From NCBI RefSeq assembly GCF_017742215.1, contig NZ_JAGHKP010000004.1:372001-436000 (forward strand): a stretch of DNA of 64,000 nt. Direction: 5' to 3'. The position numbers and the translations under genes were made by a program. How positions within the stretch are numbered: position 1 is the first letter of the stretch; every line of letters begins with the position of its first letter. This document shows, one piece after another, positions 60,381 to 64,000 of the stretch. The notes under the pieces were generated by a model, which ran no database searches, was not told where the DNA came from, and saw only the letters and a list, made by a program, of their open reading frames with translations. This DNA comes from Chitinophaga chungangae. GTDB lineage: Bacteria > Bacteroidota > Bacteroidia > Chitinophagales > Chitinophagaceae.

Positions 60381-62750
60381 TTACAGCATAGCGCGGTTCT
60401 CTTCTTCGCTCCGGTCGCTTTGCCTGGTTTTATGGGTAGAGCGGCCGAAGCTGTAAGTGATATTCACTGCGAGTTTCCGGTTGCCGAACCAGTGATTCAG
60501 TTCGTTGTTGAGAATTTGTTTTTCGCGGAAGATGTAATAGGAACGGTATGTATCGAAAATGTCGAAGACATTTATTTTCGTGTTCAGTTTCCCGTTCAGC
60601 CAGCTTCGTTGCAAACCCAGGTCTACCTTTCCATACGGCCTGATCCGGTACAGCCCGTTGCCGCTGCGCGACTTGTAAACATAAGAAATGTCGAAGGTAA
60701 ACGCACGCGGGAGCGAAAACACCTGGCTGCCCCACAAGGAATAGTCCGTGATCGGGATCGTGTAGGTTACGCCATGATAGGGCGTTGGCTCCTTTTTATA
60801 ACTGCCCCTGACATTGTAATTCATTCTCCACCATTTGGCGACCTGCACGGGAAAATTGATTTCCGCCGCTGCGAAATCGTTATAGGAAAGATTCCTGCCG
60901 AGATACTGCAAGATGTTCGTCGTGCTGTCGTATTCCGGGTAACGCGTTAACGGATCGTTTTCACGACCGGCCTGCACAGTGATATTGAAGGTATTGATGG
61001 CGAAGGAGAGGCTGAGCATCGTGGTCGTGGAAGCTTTCAGGAACGGGTTGCCGATAAAGTAGTTGAGCGGGCTGAAATATACGCGGAACGGGTTGAGCTG
61101 CGCGAAATTCGGCCGCGTGATCCTGCGGCTGAAAGAAAGATTGAGCTGCCGTGAAGGTTGGAAGACGTACGTAAGGCTCAGGGAAGGCAGCCAGGTGAGA
61201 TAATTGCGTTCGGTGACCGATTTTTCCGTATAGGCGTTCGCAATGCTTCTTGTGTTTTCCGCGCGAAGGCTCAGATTGTATTGCAGCTTTTTGAAACTGC
61301 CTTCATACCCCGCGTATGCGGCGGCGATGTATTCATCGTACCGGAAATGATTGCTGCGCGCGCTGTCCGGCACAAAATCTCCCGCAACGGCCAGCGTATC
61401 GTAACGGATGTCGTTTTGGGTGGTGGTGAACGCGAATTTTACGCCGGCAGTAAGTTTCCCTTTGCCGGTGTTCCGCATGAAATCGAGCTGCGCGGTGCGG
61501 ATGAGGATGTCGTTTTTCAACACGGTTTTCCAGTATTCTTCCAGCCGGCCCGTAACCAGGTCTTTGTTTTGAATGTCCTCGCTTTGACGGTTCACGATCT
61601 TCACCACTGAACTGACCAGTTCCAGCTGCGTTTTACCGAAACGGCCGGAATAGTTGAGATTGCCTGCGTAATTATGTTGTTTGGGCGCGGAGAGGTTTAC
61701 GCTGGAAGTATTGAAGACCAGTTTTTCCGCGGCTGCATCTGTCGTGTACAGCGTGTTCAGCAGCAATACGTCCCGGTTGAGGTGATAGGTTCTGAAAAGG
61801 GCTTCCACGCGGTGGTTTTCATGAATCTTGTAATCGGCGCCCAGCTGAAGGTTTACGTTGTTGTTGCCCATTTTCCAGCCGGTGCGGGTGGTCATTATGT
61901 TCGTATTGGCCAGGTGCTGCAGCGCGCCGTAGCGGCGGATGGTATTGCCCCCGGTGTAACCCGCGCGGGCGGTGTAGGCCACTTTTTTTGTTTTGTACGC
62001 AAGAGAAAACTGGTTTTCGCTCAGGGCATACCTGTTCTGCTGCAAACCGGCGGTGGCCGTTCCCTGCCAGCCGAGTGCCTGGTCGCGTTTCAGCCGGATA
62101 TCGATAATGCCTTTATGTTCGCCGTCGTAACGCGCGGAAGGGTTGCTGATCACTTCAATGGAGGAGATCACGGCGGGCGTGAGGCTGGCAAGATAATTTT
62201 GCAGTTCTTCCGGGCTCATGGGCGAAGGTTTGCCGTCGATGAACACTGCGGGGGCCACACGCCCGGCCATCAGGATGGCGCCGTCCGCGCCCACTTCCAG
62301 GCCGGGGAGTTTTTTGAAGATGTCGAGCGCATTAGCGCTGGCATTAAAAAGCCGGTTCCCGGAAATGTTGACGGTGAGTTTGTCGCCCTGCCGCTGCAAA
62401 GCCGCCCTTTCCCCCGTTACCGTCACCTCGTTGAGCAATGCGGGGTCTGCCATGAGCGCAATTTCACCGGGAGGGGCGAGATCGCCCGGGTTTTTGTACA
62501 GCTTTTGATAACCCATTGCCATCAGCAGCAATACATACCGGCCGGCGGGTACGTTTTCAAATGAAAACCGGCCGGCGGAATCGCTGATCTGTCCTTTTAC
62601 CAGTCCCGAATCGGGGAGGGACAGCAAACTGACGGAAACAAAGCCGATGCCCTGCCCGGTTTTTCCATCAGTAATTTTTCCTTTGATCTGTGCCGTGGCC
62701 GGAAGGCAAAGCAGCGCCGCTAGGCAAAAAAATATACTCCGTATCATCAT
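60381..62750 (-). CDS. Outer-membrane beta-barrel family protein (TonB-receptor-like)
   Basis: Outer-membrane protein of 789 aa, starting at ATG 62750 or 62747 (MMIRS). The signal peptide ends near PATAQ. A carboxypeptidase-like domain (about 22-95) precedes a short plug-like part with LPGLEVGADGAILMAGRVAPAVFIDGKP and a barrel of the OMP_b-brl_3 type (NPFRVYFSPLNYFIGNPFL). TonB-box motifs are not evident. It ends 5 nt from the convergent receptor gene. A membrane-tethered AraC gene lies 77 nt upstream on the same strand and may control it. The ligand is unknown. Confidence 0.9.
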   Translation of the reverse strand: MMIRSIFFCLAALLCLPATAQIKGKITDGKTGQGIGFVSVSLLSLPDSGLVKGQISDSAGRFSFENVPAGRYVLLLMAMGYQKLYKNPGDLAPPGEIALMADPALLNEVTVTGERAALQRQGDKLTVNISGNRLFNASANALDIFKKLPGLEVGADGAILMAGRVAPAVFIDGKPSPMSPEELQNYLASLTPAVISSIEVISNPSARYDGEHKGIIDIRLKRDQALGWQGTATAGLQQNRYALSENQFSLAYKTKKVAYTARAGYTGGNTIRRYGALQHLANTNIMTTRTGWKMGNNNVNLQLGADYKIHENHRVEALFRTYHLNRDVLLLNTLYTTDAAAEKLVFNTSSVNLSAPKQHNYAGNLNYSGRFGKTQLELVSSVVKIVNRQSEDIQNKDLVTGRLEEYWKTVLKNDILIRTAQLDFMRNTGKGKLTAGVKFAFTTTQNDIRYDTLAVAGDFVPDSARSNHFRYDEYIAAAYAGYEGSFKKLQYNLSLRAENTRSIANAYTEKSVTERNYLTWLPSLSLTYVFQPSRQLNLSFSRRITRPNFAQLNPFRVYFSPLNYFIGNPFLKASTTTMLSLSFAINTFNITVQAGRENDPLTRYPEYDSTTNILQYLGRNLSYNDFAAAEINFPVQVAKWWRMNYNVRGSYKKEPTPYHGVTYTIPITDYSLWGSQVFSLPRAFTFDISYVYKSRSGNGLYRIRPYGKVDLGLQRSWLNGKLNTKINVFDIFDTYRSYYIFREKQILNNELNHWFGNRKLAVNITYSFGRSTHKTRQSDRSEEENRAML

Positions 62751-62827
62751 GCTGCAAACCTACACAGGGGGCCAATGCATGGCGTCCGGCTTTGGCGATC
62801 CAGGCGTACGGAATTATAAAACCGGAC

Positions 62828-63847
62828 TTAACCGGCTTGATTTTCAAGGGTTTCTTTGTAGAGCGCGGGCGTGGTGTCTTTGATCTTCCTGAACGCGGCA
62901 TAAAAGGTGGATTTGGAATTGTAGCCCACTTCGTAGCCGATGGCCTCGAAAGTAAGCGCGCCGTTGGAAGAGATCAGCTTGCAGGCTTCGTTGATCCTGT
63001 ATTCGTTGATGTAGGTGGAGAAACTTTTGCCAAGGTTGTCGTTCAGCAACTGGGAAAGCTGGTGCTGGGAAATATTGATCTTCTGCGCAAGGTCGTTCAG
63101 TTTCAGGTTCGGGTCTTTGTAAAGGGTTTTGTCCTGCAGGGCCTCATCCAGTTTCTCCAGCCAGCGTTTCGCATCGTTCTCCGCGATCTTTTTCTTTTCG
63201 GCTTTTGCGGCCGTTTCGAATTTCACGCTGCCGAGGGTGAGGATGATGCCCGCAAACAGCAGGATGGTGAAGGATAACGGCCCGCTGATATAAATGGCGC
63301 AATAGATCTGCAGGAACGACAGCAGGTACATCAGGAAAATAAACAAGTTGCCCGCGAACAGGATATTGAGGAAACGGTTCCGGGAAGAAGCGCTCCACAG
63401 CATAATACCCGTTGCGATGAGATATCCCAGCCATACGGCGTAGATGACATGTACGAACCCGTGGTTCCATATCCCGGGGTAAACATGATAAGGCCATATG
63501 ATCCCGGAGATCGCAAAAGGTACGAGAAGCAAAACCCAGCTTCGTTTCCAGGCGATGGGAAGTTTCGTTACCTTATTCAATACGGCCTTTGTATAATAAT
63601 ATAACGCCGGGCCTATCAGGAAACAGCCGGTGAGGCCCAGCTGAAGAATGACCCGGGGCAGGGCGGGATTGAAATGAAGGAATACGGACTTGGACACACG
63701 AATGCTCAGCGCCAGCAAAAGCACGCCCAGCAGCATTAGCGGCAGCGTCCGTTTTTTGCGGTTGAGCAAAAGGTACAGCCCCAGTACGATGCCGTTCAAC
63801 GCACCGATGGCGCCAAGCAGAAACAATATTTGCTGGCCGAAATTCAT
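62828..63847 (-). CDS. AraC family regulator with N-terminal membrane domain
   Basis: Protein of 339 aa. The N-terminal 220 residues form about seven hydrophobic segments (LFLLGAIGALNGIVLGLYLLL, LPLMLLGVLLLALSIRVSK, VILQLGLTGCFLIGPALYYY, and others). The C-terminal helix-turn-helix pair (about 245-335) is intact: LNDLAQKINISQHQLSQLLND and FEAIGYEVGYNSKSTFYAAFRKIKDTTPALYKE. Such membrane-anchored AraC proteins sense signals at the membrane. It probably regulates the outer-membrane barrel gene that follows 77 nt downstream. Confidence 0.92.
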   Translation of the reverse strand: MNFGQQILFLLGAIGALNGIVLGLYLLLNRKKRTLPLMLLGVLLLALSIRVSKSVFLHFNPALPRVILQLGLTGCFLIGPALYYYTKAVLNKVTKLPIAWKRSWVLLLVPFAISGIIWPYHVYPGIWNHGFVHVIYAVWLGYLIATGIMLWSASSRNRFLNILFAGNLFIFLMYLLSFLQIYCAIYISGPLSFTILLFAGIILTLGSVKFETAAKAEKKKIAENDAKRWLEKLDEALQDKTLYKDPNLKLNDLAQKINISQHQLSQLLNDNLGKSFSTYINEYRINEACKLISSNGALTFEAIGYEVGYNSKSTFYAAFRKIKDTTPALYKETLENQAG

Positions 63848-64000
63848 ACTTCCTCAAATTAAAGAATTTAACGGTACGCCGGACTTCCATCACGCATTGG
63901 CCATTCAAAAATAACGTTTGCGGTATCGCTGTGCCGTACCGTTCCGTATTAAAATGGAGTTCCCGGGCGGAGAAATACCACCCGGATGTCCGCTTTTGAG
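63848..64000. other. Upstream region of the AraC gene, no further gene seen
   Basis: The last 153 nt contain the upstream region of the AraC gene and an open edge. No frame with family features, repeat or RNA gene could be recognised. Confidence 0.5.

Overview
The window is chromosomal DNA from a Bacteroidota member, most likely of the Chitinophaga type. The grounds are three SusC-type transporters with SusD lipoproteins, an ECF sigma/FecR pair, promoter boxes of the Bacteroidota form TAnnTTTG, many lipoprotein signals, a high GC content for the phylum, and protein families common in soil Chitinophagaceae. I assign it from gene content and sequence character only. No rRNA, tRNA, insertion sequence or CRISPR array was seen.

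Layout. (1) 1-8.6 kb: a polysaccharide utilisation locus (PUL) with a truncated SusD, a SusC, a propeller-like lipoprotein and a GH2 glycosidase carrying an inserted discoidin domain. It ends at a clean terminator. (2) 8.65-15.4 kb: housekeeping and accessory genes, namely a CE15-type esterase, a MORN/TPR protein, an HD hydrolase, the DNA alkylation repair genes ogt and alkA, and an ABC-F protein behind a structured leader. (3) 15.6-34.2 kb: the main catabolic locus. A rhamnulokinase and a fused rhamnulose-phosphate aldolase/dehydrogenase are divergent from a GntR/LacI-like regulator. After the regulator comes SusC/SusD and then a run of redox and isomerase genes: a heme-binding propeller oxidoreductase, a DUF4432 epimerase-like protein, a phosphomannose-isomerase-like cupin, a sugar isomerase/epimerase, a Gfo/Idh/MocA oxidoreductase, a DUF1080 lipoprotein and a zinc alcohol dehydrogenase. 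Both intergenic regions beside the regulator carry 10-bp-phased copies of the same motif, ACTGTC(A/C)TG.

(4) 34.2-47.5 kb: an Old Yellow Enzyme homologue, an AraC regulator, an ECF sigma/FecR/STN-SusC/SusD regulated uptake system, a DUF5117-type zinc protease and a sterol-desaturase-family membrane enzyme. (5) 47.6-52.2 kb: TerC, a zinc-ribbon protein, a PEP-mutase-family enzyme and a quinoprotein with an embedded cytochrome c domain. (6) 52.2-53.4 kb: a more AT-rich two-gene nucleotidyltransferase module that looks like a toxin-antitoxin pair, followed by an orphan response regulator that lacks the normal phosphoacceptor. (7) 54.3-60.4 kb: a four-gene candidate iron-uptake operon of DUF4856, imelysin, HTTM and a FecA-like TonB receptor. 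(8) 60.4-63.8 kb: an outer-membrane barrel protein and a membrane-tethered AraC regulator.

The most interesting candidate system is region 3. It has an importer, redox enzymes, a DUF1080 (3-keto-disaccharide hydrolase family) protein and rhamnose-catabolic enzymes, but no recognisable glycoside hydrolase. That pattern fits oxidative cleavage of glycosides through keto intermediates, under one regulator whose putative sites can be seen. The enzymology and the substrate are inference.
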